From Methyloversatilis universalis (GTDB lineage Bacteria > Pseudomonadota > Gammaproteobacteria > Methylococcales > Methylococcaceae), in NCBI GenBank assembly GCA_020723665.1, contig DYIL01000009.1, positions 1-64,000 on the forward strand: a stretch of DNA of 64,000 bases, read 5' to 3'. The position numbers were made by a program, and so were the translations under genes. The notes under the pieces are model-generated. The model did no database searches. It saw only the letters and a program-made list of their open reading frames with translations, and had not been told where the DNA came from. Positions 26,939 through 34,988 of this stretch are shown piece after piece; position 1 is the stretch's first letter; each line of letters starts with the position of its first letter.

Positions 26939-27949
26939 CTAGGATACGCCGTAGTAATCTTTGTACCAACTGACGAAGTTGGCGATCCCGATTTCTATTG
27001 GCGTCGCGGGACGATAGTCCACGTCACGGATGAGATCGTCCACGTCCGCGTAGGTGTCGGGCACATCGCCGCTCTGCATGGGAAGAAGGTTTTTTTCGGC
27101 TTTCTTTCCGAGACATTCTTCCAGAACTTCGATAAAACGCATGAGTTCGACCGGCTGGTGGTTGCCGATATTATAAAGACGGTAAGGCGCCTTGCTGGTT
27201 CCGGGATCGGGGTGGTCGCCGTTCCAATCGGGGTTCGGCGCCGCTATTTTGTCCAGGACCCTAACGACGCCTTCCACGATGTCGTCGATGTAGGTGAAGT
27301 CGCGCCGGTGATGGCCGAAATTGAAGACGTATATCGGTTTTCCGGCCAGGATGTTGCGGGTAAACATAAACAAGGCCATGTCCGGGCGTCCCCAGGGGCC
27401 GTACACGGTGAAGAATCGGAGGCCGGTGGTCGGCAGACCGTAAAGATGGCTGTAAGTATGCGCCATCAGTTCGTTGGCTTTCTTCGTAGCCGCATACAGG
27501 CTGACGGGATGGTCGACGTTATGGTGGACCGAAAACGGCATTACGGTATTGGCCCCGTAAACCGAGCTGGATGAGGCGTACACCAGATGCTCAATGTCGT
27601 GATGCCGGCATGCTTCAAGTATGTTGCAGAATCCCACCAGATTCGCGTCGATATAGGCATGGGGATGCGTCAGTGAATATCTCACGCCGGCCTGGGCGGC
27701 GAGATTCACCACGCGTTGCGGCCGGTGGTCCGAAAATGTCTGATTCAGGCGGTCGCGGTCTTCCAAGGCGATGCGCACTTCGGTGAACCCGGCGTGCTGC
27801 TTGAGCCGAGCAAGCCGCGCTTCCTTGAGGCCGACATCGTAGTAATCGTTGACGTTATCGATGCCTATTACTTCATCCCCGCGCGCCAGGAGCGCGTGCG
27901 CCAAGGCCGCGCCGATAAATCCGGCCGTTCCCGTGACCAACACTTTCAT
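26939..27949 (-). CDS. UDP-glucuronate 4-epimerase-type NAD-dependent epimerase
   Basis: A 336-residue extended [15 protein letters not shown] (from residue 6) binds NAD, and YAATKK holds the catalytic Tyr and Lys. [16 protein letters not shown] and [15 protein letters not shown] are typical of UDP-glucuronate 4-epimerases (CapI/LpsL/Gae), which turn UDP-glucuronate into UDP-galacturonate. It lies 18 bases after the nucleotide-sugar dehydrogenase, so the two probably make an acidic sugar for surface polysaccharide. Exact substrate not proven. Confidence 0.87.
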   Translation of the reverse strand: MKVLVTGTAGFIGAALAHALLARGDEVIGIDNVNDYYDVGLKEARLARLKQHAGFTEVRIALEDRDRLNQTFSDHRPQRVVNLAAQAGVRYSLTHPHAYIDANLVGFCNILEACRHHDIEHLVYASSSSVYGANTVMPFSVHHNVDHPVSLYAATKKANELMAHTYSHLYGLPTTGLRFFTVYGPWGRPDMALFMFTRNILAGKPIYVFNFGHHRRDFTYIDDIVEGVVRVLDKIAAPNPDWNGDHPDPGTSKAPYRLYNIGNHQPVELMRFIEVLEECLGKKAEKNLLPMQSGDVPDTYADVDDLIRDVDYRPATPIEIGIANFVSWYKDYYGVS

Positions 27950-27967
27950 TGGCGATGTTCCGGTGAA

Positions 27968-29245
27968 TTACAAGTAGTCGTCTACTGCGTCGTACGGCAA
28001 TACATACTTGACATCGAACAAGACACCTTCAGGTTTTGCCAGCGCCCGGATGGCCTGTGCGCCCATGGTTTTGAATTCCCGGTGCGCAACGGCGATTACG
28101 ACGGCATCGTATTTTCCTGCCGGGAGTTCCCGGACAAGATCGATGTCGTATTCTTCCCGGACTTCCTCAGGGTTCGCCCACGGGTCGTAGACATCGACTC
28201 GCGCGTTGTAGCTCTCTAATTCTTTGATGATGTCCGTTACCCGAGTGTTCCGGATATCCGGGCAGTTTTCCTTGAAAGTCAGCCCCATGATGAGAATGTT
28301 CGCCTGGGAGACTTGAAGGCGTTTCTGGGTCATCAACTTCACCAAACGACTGGCGACATATTCGCCCATGCCGTCGTTGATGCGGCGGCCGGCCAATATG
28401 ATCTCGGGGTGATAACCGATTTCCTGGGCTTTATGGGTGAGGTAATACGGGTCCACGCCGATGCAGTGTCCGCCGACCAGTCCGGGACGAAAAGGAAGGA
28501 AATTCCATTTGCTTCCTGCGGCCTCCAAAATCTCCAGCGTGTTCAATCCCAGTTTGTTGAACAGGATCGCCAACTCGTTGATGAGCGCGATGTTCACGTC
28601 CCTCTGCGTGTTTTCTATGACTTTTGCCGCTTCGGCGACCTTAATGCTGCTCGCTTTGTGCGTGCCGGCGGCAATGACTTTCCGATAAAGCTCGTCGACG
28701 AAATCGGCGCTTTGCGGGGTCGAGCCCGAAGTGATTTTCTTGATGGTGGTAACGCGATGTTCTTTGTCTCCCGGATTGATGCGCTCGGGGCTGTAACCGC
28801 AGTAAAAATCCCGGTTGAAGATCAATCCCGACAGGGATTCCAGGATCGGCACGCAAATTTCTTCGGTCGCTCCCGGATAAACAGTGGATTCGTAAACGAC
28901 GATGTCGCCCTTCGACAGAAGTTTTGCGACGGTTTCGCTCGCTTTTTGAAGTGGCGCCAGAACCGGTCGTTTGTGTTGATCTATCGGGGTCGGGACGGTA
29001 ACGATATAAACGTTGCAGTTCGATAGATCCGCCGGATTGGTCGTGTAGCTCAGTCGCGCCGCGCTGGCGAGTTCGTCGGCATTGACTTCGAGTGAGCGGT
29101 CCACGCCATCCTTCAGCTCGGCTATCCGCTGAGCGTTGACATCGTAACCCACGGTATCGAATTGCTTGCCGAACTCCACAGCGAGCGGAAGTCCTACATA
29201 ACCCAGTCCGATTATGCCGATCTTGGTGTCAGCGAGCGAACGCAT
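27968..29245 (-). CDS. UDP-sugar 6-dehydrogenase, TviB/WbpO type
   Basis: A 425-residue NAD-dependent nucleotide-sugar dehydrogenase. The N-terminal [15 protein letters not shown] binds [13 protein letters not shown] is conserved, and the catalytic cysteine is in [13 protein letters not shown] (near residue 261). The sequence resembles UDP-N-acetyl-hexosamine dehydrogenases (TviB, WbpO) more than UDP-glucose dehydrogenase, so the likely product is a UDP-N-acetylhexosaminuronate. A clear GGAGG stands before the ATG. It pairs with the downstream epimerase. Confidence 0.88.
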   Translation of the reverse strand: MRSLADTKIGIIGLGYVGLPLAVEFGKQFDTVGYDVNAQRIAELKDGVDRSLEVNADELASAARLSYTTNPADLSNCNVYIVTVPTPIDQHKRPVLAPLQKASETVAKLLSKGDIVVYESTVYPGATEEICVPILESLSGLIFNRDFYCGYSPERINPGDKEHRVTTIKKITSGSTPQSADFVDELYRKVIAAGTHKASSIKVAEAAKVIENTQRDVNIALINELAILFNKLGLNTLEILEAAGSKWNFLPFRPGLVGGHCIGVDPYYLTHKAQEIGYHPEIILAGRRINDGMGEYVASRLVKLMTQKRLQVSQANILIMGLTFKENCPDIRNTRVTDIIKELESYNARVDVYDPWANPEEVREEYDIDLVRELPAGKYDAVVIAVAHREFKTMGAQAIRALAKPEGVLFDVKYVLPYDAVDDYL

Positions 29246-30048
29246 TGTGCCTCCAGATGAATGGCGAATCTTGGAAATCCGGCGAAAGCTTGGATTGAAT
29301 TTAGGCGCCTTGGGCGATCAGGCCGCGACAGCGTACTTTCAGTTCCATGCTCGGCCAGCGTTGGTCTTGAAGCGAGACGATTCCGTGCGAAGCCGAGGCT
29401 CTGACTGAAACGCTCATAAGGCAACGTCGTTTTTAATTCTAATGGACGGTTAGCGAAGCGGAAAGCTTTTCCTTGGGTGAACGGGTCGGATGGCTGGCGT
29501 GATAAAGGGATGCATCCGGCGAAACGTTCCGATTTTCGGTGGGTTCGCGGGAAGTGTCGTTCGCAGTGCCGAGTTCGCAAGATCGGACCGTCATATTGCT
29601 TAACATATTGAATATTACGCATAAATCCGGACGGACTTTTCGTGGGGGGCTAATGTGCTAAAGTTGTGGCCCGATCGCGGTCGCAGGCTGACGGCTATTC
29701 GGCCCGCCGGTCCGTGGTGGGGAAACTCGCGAATAACAGGGTATCGGTTTCTCGGAGAGAATCACTCGTAGAAGTTCCGGGCAGCAAATAAGAATTAGGA
29801 ATTCTTGGTGCTTGGGGGCGGGCACAGCCCAAAGCCGTTCGTTCCGTTTTTTGCCCATAAAGTCGGCATCGGCTTGTGGTGCTGCTTTGGTCTTAAGAAC
29901 ACCTTAAAAAAACTATGACTGCAATACGCTTTTTTTTCTACGATACCGATCGGCCTATTCTCATCCCGTAGCCATGCCGAAACAAGGCAGTTTCGAGGCG
30001 GCTTCCTACACTCCGGCGGCAACAATCTACTGAGAATCGGCGGGATTT
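29246..30048. other. Long intergenic region between divergent exopolysaccharide genes
   Basis: An 803-base region without a convincing gene. It must hold the promoters of the dehydrogenase-epimerase pair and of the sugar transferase. An AT-rich tract near 29593-29633 is the most promoter-like part. I looked for a sigma-54 GG-N10-GC box, as expected for PrsR control, and found none with correct spacing in the 300 bases before the sugar transferase. No repeat or RNA fold stood out. Confidence 0.5.
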
Positions 30049-31443
30049 ATGATTCGCGTTTTTCGCCATTATATTTCAAGTATTTATCTGATTATTTTTG
30101 TGCTGGACAGCGGTATTTTTTTCTCCGCCTTTTATATAGGCGCGGTTCTACGTTTTTTTCCCGATCTTCAAAGCAGCTTCGCCTCCATCGATCTGACCAA
30201 CCCGTCCGCCATTTTCTGCGTATTCATGTTGGCGAGCACGACCGGCATGGGGCTTTACCAACGGGTGCAGCAAGGGGGCGATGCGGCCATGCTGCTTCGC
30301 GTGCTGGCGAGCTTTGTGCTTGGCACGATTTTGATGGGCGTCGTCTTTTATGCCGTCCCCACGATTTTCGTGGGTCGGGGCGTATTCGGCTATGCCTTGT
30401 TATCGGCACTGGCGTTGACGCTGTTCTCGCGTTTTTTGTTTCTGAAGTTCGTGGACCGGCAGGAATTGAGGCGGCGGGTATTGGTTTTGGGCTCGGGTTA
30501 CAACGCGAACATCATTCAACAGTTCGAAAACAAAGAGCCCAATCCGACTTTTCGTGTCATCGGATTTGTGCCGATGGGCGGCGATACCTGTCGGGTAGAA
30601 CCTGACCGTCTATGCACTTTGGGGATGCCGCTCAATGAATTTGCCGTTGCGCATGATATCGATGAGATCGTCGTCGCGCCGGACGATCGCCGAGGAGGGC
30701 TTGCCGTAGACGAAATTTTGGATTGCAAAATGAACGGTCTGGATGTGGTAGACCTTTTGCATTTCTTCGAACGTGAGGCAGGGCTGATTCGCGTCGACTG
30801 CCTGCATCCCAGTTGGCTGGTGTTTTCCGACGGGTTCCGATATAGCGGCTTTCAGCAGCTTTCCAAGCGTGCCTTCGACATATTGGCAAGTTTCGCCTTG
30901 CTCGCCGTGAGTTGGCCTATCATGTTGCTGACGGCTCTGGCGATTGTGGTCGAAAGCGGTTGGCGCGCGCCGATTTTTTATTATCAGGTCCGTGTAGGCA
31001 AAAACTGGCGGTTGTTCAAAGTGATAAAGTTTCGGAGCATGCGCATCGATGCCGAAAAAGACGGGAGAGCACGTTGGGCGACACGGGATGACGATCGCGT
31101 AACCCGGGTAGGGCGGTTTATTCGGAAGACTCGCATCGATGAATTGCCGCAGCTGTTCAATGTTCTGAAAGGCGAGATGAGTTTCGTCGGTCCCCGTCCG
31201 GAGCGGCCCGAATTCGTGGAAAAGTTCGCAGAAACCATTCCGTATTATTCGGAGCGCCATCGGGTGAAGCCCGGCATTACCGGCTGGGCGCAACTGTGTT
31301 ATCCGTATGGATCGAGCTACCAGGACGCTATCGAGAAGCTGCAGTACGACTTGTATTACGTCAAAAATTACAGTCTTTTTCTCGACTTTCTCATTATGTT
31401 ACAAACAATCGAAGTGGTTATTTGGGGCAAAGGCGCCCGCTGA
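30049..31443 (+). CDS. PEP-CTERM-associated exopolysaccharide sugar transferase
   Basis: A 464-residue polyprenyl-phosphate sugar-1-phosphate transferase. Four to five N-terminal membrane segments (about 10-130) precede a Rossmann-like domain (RVLVLGSGYNANII, near 145-160); a further membrane segment (about 275-300) opens the catalytic domain with FKVIKFRSM, KTRIDELPQLFNVLKGEMSFVGPRPERPEF and KPGITGWAQ. It would load the first sugar on undecaprenyl phosphate. The sequence and the prsK-prsR-prsT genes that follow fit the exosortase-linked subfamily of these enzymes. Confidence 0.9.
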   Translation: MIRVFRHYISSIYLIIFVLDSGIFFSAFYIGAVLRFFPDLQSSFASIDLTNPSAIFCVFMLASTTGMGLYQRVQQGGDAAMLLRVLASFVLGTILMGVVFYAVPTIFVGRGVFGYALLSALALTLFSRFLFLKFVDRQELRRRVLVLGSGYNANIIQQFENKEPNPTFRVIGFVPMGGDTCRVEPDRLCTLGMPLNEFAVAHDIDEIVVAPDDRRGGLAVDEILDCKMNGLDVVDLLHFFEREAGLIRVDCLHPSWLVFSDGFRYSGFQQLSKRAFDILASFALLAVSWPIMLLTALAIVVESGWRAPIFYYQVRVGKNWRLFKVIKFRSMRIDAEKDGRARWATRDDDRVTRVGRFIRKTRIDELPQLFNVLKGEMSFVGPRPERPEFVEKFAETIPYYSERHRVKPGITGWAQLCYPYGSSYQDAIEKLQYDLYYVKNYSLFLDFLIMLQTIEVVIWGKGAR

Positions 31444-31524
31444 ACGCCTGACCGGAGAAATCTTGTTCCCTGGTTTCTCGGCTGCGCTCATCGGCGGAAC
31501 ACCTTCACTCGACGCAGAGGACGC

Positions 31525-33630
31525 ATGACTATCGGCGCCGTCAGCTATCTGGCTGGTTTCTTTGCTTATCTCTTTTTGAGCGTGCTGTTGCTGGTGAGTT
31601 GGCGCGGCAATGTTACGGGCCGCTGGCTGATCCTGGCATCGGCGGTGACCACCGCCTGGTCCGGGATCCTGGCTTTCCAGGAGCTTTATCATTTTTTCCC
31701 CTCGGCATTTATTTGGTCGGTCGAAATCGCTCGGACCTACGGGTGGCTGCTTTTCCTCGGTAGACTGTTCAATCCGCTTAAAGACGTCGGCGCCGGACCG
31801 AGTTCGACAGCGCCGAAAATCATCAATCGGGGCGTTCACGCGGCGGCCGGTGTTCTGGCGGTTTATGTCTGGATTTCGCCGGCTCTGGAGCTGTCCTATC
31901 CGGACGTTTTCCGGCCTGCGTTTCAGTTATCGGGGCATGTTGGTCTGGCCCTGGTCGGTTTGATCCTGGTCGAGCAATATTTCCGCAATGTCCGGACCGA
32001 TCTTAGATGGCGGATCAAGTTCCTGTGTTTCGCGCTTGGCGGGATGTTCGCCTATGACTTTTATCTTTATTCGGATGCCTTGCTGTTTCGGCGTATCAAT
32101 TCGGACCTATGGACGGCGCGCGGTGCCGTATCCGCCCTGTTGCCCCCTCTCTTGATCGTTTCGGCTGCCCGCAATCCGCAATGGTCGGTGGACGTGTTCG
32201 TCTCTCGCCAGGTGGTCTTTCATTCCGCAACTTTGCTCGGGTCCGGCATTTATTTGCTGCTCATGGCGACTGCCGGCTATTACATCAAGATTTACGGAGG
32301 GGAATGGGGAGCCGTCGCGCAAATCGTATTTTTGGTTGGGGCGTTCCTGTTGCTCGCCTTGCTCCTTTTCTCAGGACAGATGCGGGCACGTATGCGGGTC
32401 TTTCTGAGCAAGAATTTCTTCAGCTATACCTACGATTACCGGGAGGAGTGGCTGCGCATCATTACGATGCTCTCGGACACCGCTTCCGGCTTATCACTGG
32501 AAGAGCGGGTGATCGTGGCTTTGGGACAAGCTGTCGAGAGCCCGAGCGGCGTGCTTTGGGTGCGCGAATCAAACGGGCACTTGGTGTGGCGGGCGAGCTT
32601 TGGAGATCCCGTCTGCGACGTCTCTATCATCGATCGTGACGATGCCGTGGTCCGCTATATGGAAGATAAGGAGTGGATCGTCAATTTGCCCGAGATGGTG
32701 ACGATGCCCGAGGCTTATCATGGTCTCGCCCGCCCGTCCTGGCTCAGGCCTAATTCCGATGCGTGGCTATTAGTGCCGTTGTTTCAGCAGAAGCATCGCA
32801 TGATGGGGCTGGTATTGCTGACTCGTCCGCGTACCCCGATACACTGGAATTGGGAGGTCATCGATCTGTTGAAGACTTCGAGCCGATTGGCCGCGAGCTA
32901 TCTGGCGCTCGAGGATGCTGGCAGGGCGCTGGCAGAGGCTCGGCAATTCGAGGGCTTCAATCGCCTCTCCGCTTTTGTCATTCACGATTTGAAAAACCTC
33001 ATCGCGCAACTAAGCTTGGTGGTGCGCAATGCAGAACGGCATCACAATAATCCCGAATTCATGCGAGACGCCATCAAAACGGTGGATCATGCAGTCGGGA
33101 AGATGAGCCGGTTGATGTCCCAATTGAAAAATTCCGGCTCTGCGCGGTCGGAGCGGATAATCGACCTCGGGGAGCTCCTTCACGAAGTCGTGGAAGCGCG
33201 GAAGGTGCAGGCGCCAGTTCCTACCTGTGATATGGTTAGGAAATCGATCCGGATCAAAGCCAATCGCGATCGTCTGGCGTCCTCTTTCGAACATATTATT
33301 CAGAATGCCCAGGATGCTGCCGGCAAAAACGGCCGAGTGCGCGTTCGAATGAAAATGAGTGACGGCGGACATGCTACCGTAGAGATCGAGGACAACGGAA
33401 TGGGTATGGATGAGGAATTTATCCGTACCCGCCTGTTTAAGCCTTTCGATACGACTAAAGGAGTTACCGGGATGGGCATAGGCGCATACGAGAGCCGCGA
33501 ATACATACGTTCTTTGGGAGGGGAGCTCAGCGTGAGAAGCGAACCGGGCAAGCGCACGCTGTTCACCTTCTCGCTGCCAACCGTTTCTGATTCCGACGAG
33601 TTTGCCTTAAACGAGGTGAAGTCCGCTTGA
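31525..33630 (+). CDS. prsK: PrsK, PEP-CTERM system histidine kinase
   Basis: A 701-residue membrane sensor kinase. The N-terminal 290 residues hold seven to nine hydrophobic segments, followed by a GAF-like domain (about 310-470), a dimerisation region with phospho-acceptor His487 in FVIHDLKN, and a C-terminal ATPase domain (DNGMGM, TKGVTGMGIGAYES). PrsK/PrsR are the two-component pair found with exosortase loci and control PEP-CTERM genes. It starts 81 bases after the sugar transferase and is coupled to prsR by a TTGA overlap. The signal it senses is unknown. Confidence 0.92.
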   Translation: MTIGAVSYLAGFFAYLFLSVLLLVSWRGNVTGRWLILASAVTTAWSGILAFQELYHFFPSAFIWSVEIARTYGWLLFLGRLFNPLKDVGAGPSSTAPKIINRGVHAAAGVLAVYVWISPALELSYPDVFRPAFQLSGHVGLALVGLILVEQYFRNVRTDLRWRIKFLCFALGGMFAYDFYLYSDALLFRRINSDLWTARGAVSALLPPLLIVSAARNPQWSVDVFVSRQVVFHSATLLGSGIYLLLMATAGYYIKIYGGEWGAVAQIVFLVGAFLLLALLLFSGQMRARMRVFLSKNFFSYTYDYREEWLRIITMLSDTASGLSLEERVIVALGQAVESPSGVLWVRESNGHLVWRASFGDPVCDVSIIDRDDAVVRYMEDKEWIVNLPEMVTMPEAYHGLARPSWLRPNSDAWLLVPLFQQKHRMMGLVLLTRPRTPIHWNWEVIDLLKTSSRLAASYLALEDAGRALAEARQFEGFNRLSAFVIHDLKNLIAQLSLVVRNAERHHNNPEFMRDAIKTVDHAVGKMSRLMSQLKNSGSARSERIIDLGELLHEVVEARKVQAPVPTCDMVRKSIRIKANRDRLASSFEHIIQNAQDAAGKNGRVRVRMKMSDGGHATVEIEDNGMGMDEEFIRTRLFKPFDTTKGVTGMGIGAYESREYIRSLGGELSVRSEPGKRTLFTFSLPTVSDSDEFALNEVKSA

Positions 33631-34979
33631 GCGAGCAAACGTTGTTGATCGTCGAAGATGATCCTGGACTACAGAGTCAACTCCGCTGGAATTTCGAACA
33701 ATACAAGGTTCTTTTGGCTGATGACCGGGAATCCGCAATCGCGGCGGTTAAACGCAATCAGCCGGCGGTAGTCACGCTCGATCTCGGATTGCCGCCGGAT
33801 CCCGGCGGGGTGAGCGAGGGTTTCGCGGTGCTCAGCGAGATTCTGACCATCGCGCCGACGACCAAAGTCATCGTCATCACCGGCAACGATGACCAAGTCA
33901 ATCCGGTCAAGTCCATAGGGCTCGGCGCTTATGATTTCTATCAAAAGCCGATCGAACCGGAGACTTTGTCTTTCGTGGTAGAGCGGGCGTTCCGTCTTTA
34001 CCGGTTGGAGGAGGAGAACCGCCAGTTTCGGCGGATGCACATCACCAACCCGCTCGTAGGTGTGATCGCGGCCAGTCCGGAGATGCACGAAGTGTGTCGG
34101 ATGGTCGAGCGGCTGGCGCCGACCGACATTACCGTGCTGCTGTTGGGCGAGAGCGGCACCGGTAAGGAGGTGCTCGCACGCGCGCTCCATGCCTTGAGTC
34201 CGCGTTCGAAGAAGCCTTTCGTAGCCGTCAATGCGGCTGCGATTCCGGACAGTTTGTTGGAAAGTGAGCTGTTCGGTTTCGAGAAAGGTGCGTATACCGG
34301 CGCGACTCAACAAACCAAGGGCAAATTCGAGTTGGCCGACGGCGGAACCTTTTTTCTCGATGAGATCGGCGACATTCCGCTTTCGCTGCAGCCGAAGCTG
34401 TTGCGCGTTTTGCAGGAGCGGGTCGTCGAGCGGGTCGGAGGACGGCAGCCGATCAAAGTCGACGTGCGTTTGATTTGCGCCACTCACCAGAACCTCACCA
34501 AGCTGATCAGTGAAGGAAAGTTCAGGGAAGATCTTTATTTCCGCATCAACGAAATGATCATCAATATCCCCCCGCTCCGGGAGAGGACCGGAGACGTGGC
34601 GGTTTTGGCGCGTGCTTTCCTGGACAAGTTTGCGCAGCAAATGCGCCGTGCCAACATCCTCGGTTTCAGCGACGGGGCTTTGGCTGCCATGGAAGCCTAC
34701 CACTGGCCGGGAAATGTTCGGGAGTTGGAGCATAAGGTCAAGCGGGCGGTCGTGATGGCTTCCGGGCCGCTCATTGAAGCCAAGGATATGGAGTTGGTGC
34801 CGGGCGAGTTCAAACGGCGCTTGTGGAGTTTGCGGGAGGCCCGCGATATGGCCGAGCGGCAGGCCATTTGTGCGGCGCTGAGCGAGGCCGGCGAAAACGT
34901 CACCAAGGCAGCTGAAATCCTCGAGATTACACGCCCGACGCTCTATGCCCTCTTGAATAAGTTCAATCTCAAAATTTAG
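33627..34979 (+). CDS. prsR: PrsR, sigma-54-dependent PEP-CTERM response regulator
   Basis: A 450-residue NtrC-type regulator. The receiver domain has its phospho-acceptor at Asp52 (VTLDLGLPP). The AAA+ domain has Walker A GESGTGKE (174-181) and the sigma-54-contacting GAYTGA (221-226), and the C-terminus carries a Fis-type helix-turn-helix (TKAAEILEITRPTLYALL). The start codon is TTG, overlapping the prsK stop. It should activate RpoN promoters of exopolysaccharide or PEP-CTERM genes on signal from PrsK. Confidence 0.93.
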   Translation: MSEQTLLIVEDDPGLQSQLRWNFEQYKVLLADDRESAIAAVKRNQPAVVTLDLGLPPDPGGVSEGFAVLSEILTIAPTTKVIVITGNDDQVNPVKSIGLGAYDFYQKPIEPETLSFVVERAFRLYRLEEENRQFRRMHITNPLVGVIAASPEMHEVCRMVERLAPTDITVLLLGESGTGKEVLARALHALSPRSKKPFVAVNAAAIPDSLLESELFGFEKGAYTGATQQTKGKFELADGGTFFLDEIGDIPLSLQPKLLRVLQERVVERVGGRQPIKVDVRLICATHQNLTKLISEGKFREDLYFRINEMIINIPPLRERTGDVAVLARAFLDKFAQQMRRANILGFSDGALAAMEAYHWPGNVRELEHKVKRAVVMASGPLIEAKDMELVPGEFKRRLWSLREARDMAERQAICAALSEAGENVTKAAEILEITRPTLYALLNKFNLKI

Positions 34980-34988
34980 GTAATCAAC

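Noticed and set aside
29760-30048. A sigma-54 promoter for the sugar transferase
   Set aside because: Candidate GG/GC pairs are spaced 11 or 12 bases apart, not the required 10.
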